Source of the DNA: Ilyonectria destructans | Lineage: Eukaryota; Ascomycota; Sordariomycetes; Hypocreales; Nectriaceae | Reading direction: 5' to 3' | DNA: 64,000 bases | NCBI GenBank assembly: GCA_020740775.1 | Contig: JAHEWK010000015.1 | Location: forward strand, 124,001 to 188,000 | Shown: one piece after another, positions 63,800 through 64,000 of the stretch | Numbering within the stretch: position 1 is the first letter of the stretch | Layout: each line of letters begins with the position of its first letter | Made by a program: the position numbers and the translations under genes | The notes under the pieces: model-generated | The model's database searches: none | Told to the model about the DNA's origin: nothing | What the model saw: the letters and a program-made list of their open reading frames with translations, nothing else

Positions 63800-64000
63800 A
63801 TGTCCCTCACGTGGCGTATCACCCTCAAGGGCGACACGGTCAACGGCCCAGAGGATTACTTCGGCGAGTCGCTCGGCGTCATCTTCCCCGACGACGTCAC
63901 CAACCAGCATGGCGACGCCGAGCACTCGCTGATCTATACGTCACCGCATCTACCCAAGCCGCTGCTCATCGACCTCGCTGACCCCGTCAAGGAGGAAGAC
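63800..64000 (+). CDS. Possible methyltransferase-family protein, N-terminus only
   Basis: The frame is open from an ATG at 63800 to the window end, 67 residues. It reads MSLTWRITLKGDTVNGPEDY and then FGESLGVIFPDDVTNQHGDA and HLPKPLLIDLADPVKEED. The order of a PED-phrase, an FPDD-phrase and a YTSPHLPKP strand recalls N-termini of fungal nicotinamide/lysine N-methyltransferase-family proteins. The SAM-binding core would be beyond the window, so the identity is tentative. The start is a good Kozak-like context (CGACATGTC). Confidence 0.45.
   Translation, partial: MSLTWRITLKGDTVNGPEDYFGESLGVIFPDDVTNQHGDAEHSLIYTSPHLPKPLLIDLADPVKEED

Overview
The window is nuclear DNA of a filamentous ascomycete (Pezizomycotina, most likely Sordariomycetes and plausibly Hypocreales; the species cannot be named from sequence alone). 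The evidence is dense short introns (about 48-184 nt, GTRAGT donors, CTAAC/CTGAC branch motifs), single-copy fungal housekeeping genes (calmodulin, HRD1, glycogenin, AP-1 gamma, Tlg2) and a STAND/NLR-type pseudogene. I see no rRNA, tRNA, CRISPR array or intact transposon, and no AT-rich RIP-type block.

Left edge (1-5.7 kb) looks like accessory DNA. It holds the 3' part of a Zn2Cys6-type transcription factor, a serine beta-lactamase-fold hydrolase whose promoter is rich in CGG/CCG triplets, and a decayed NLR gene whose P-loop is destroyed.

From 6.5 to 45.4 kb the window is a conserved housekeeping block: NCBP3-like cap-binding protein, OXNAD1-like oxidoreductase, AP-1 gamma adaptin, GH47 alpha-mannosidase, calmodulin, Tlg2 syntaxin, a mitochondrial PPR-like protein, COX7, clathrin light chain, an Rtt103-type CTD-binding protein, an Mdl1-type mitochondrial ABC transporter, a monoglyceride-lipase-like hydrolase, a CDF metal transporter (Mn-type motifs), glycogenin, the ERAD ligase HRD1 and a carboxymuconolactone-decarboxylase-like protein. 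Two themes recur: Golgi/endosome trafficking (AP-1 gamma, GH47, Tlg2, clathrin light chain) and mitochondria (OXNAD1, PPR, COX7, Mdl1). Several genes have first exons of only 3-23 nt, so I rebuilt them exon by exon from splice signals and family conservation.

From 45.4 to 60.3 kb there is about 15 kb with no gene I can support, at ordinary GC content and studded with short tandem repeats. It ends at a large C2H2 zinc-finger transcription factor (60.3-62.7 kb) whose leader has a likely 5'UTR intron. This gene desert is the most unusual large-scale feature; it may be an extended regulatory or non-coding-RNA region for that regulator. The window ends inside the first exon of another gene, tentatively a methyltransferase.

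All exon coordinates are my own reading of splice signals and frame; no database search was run.
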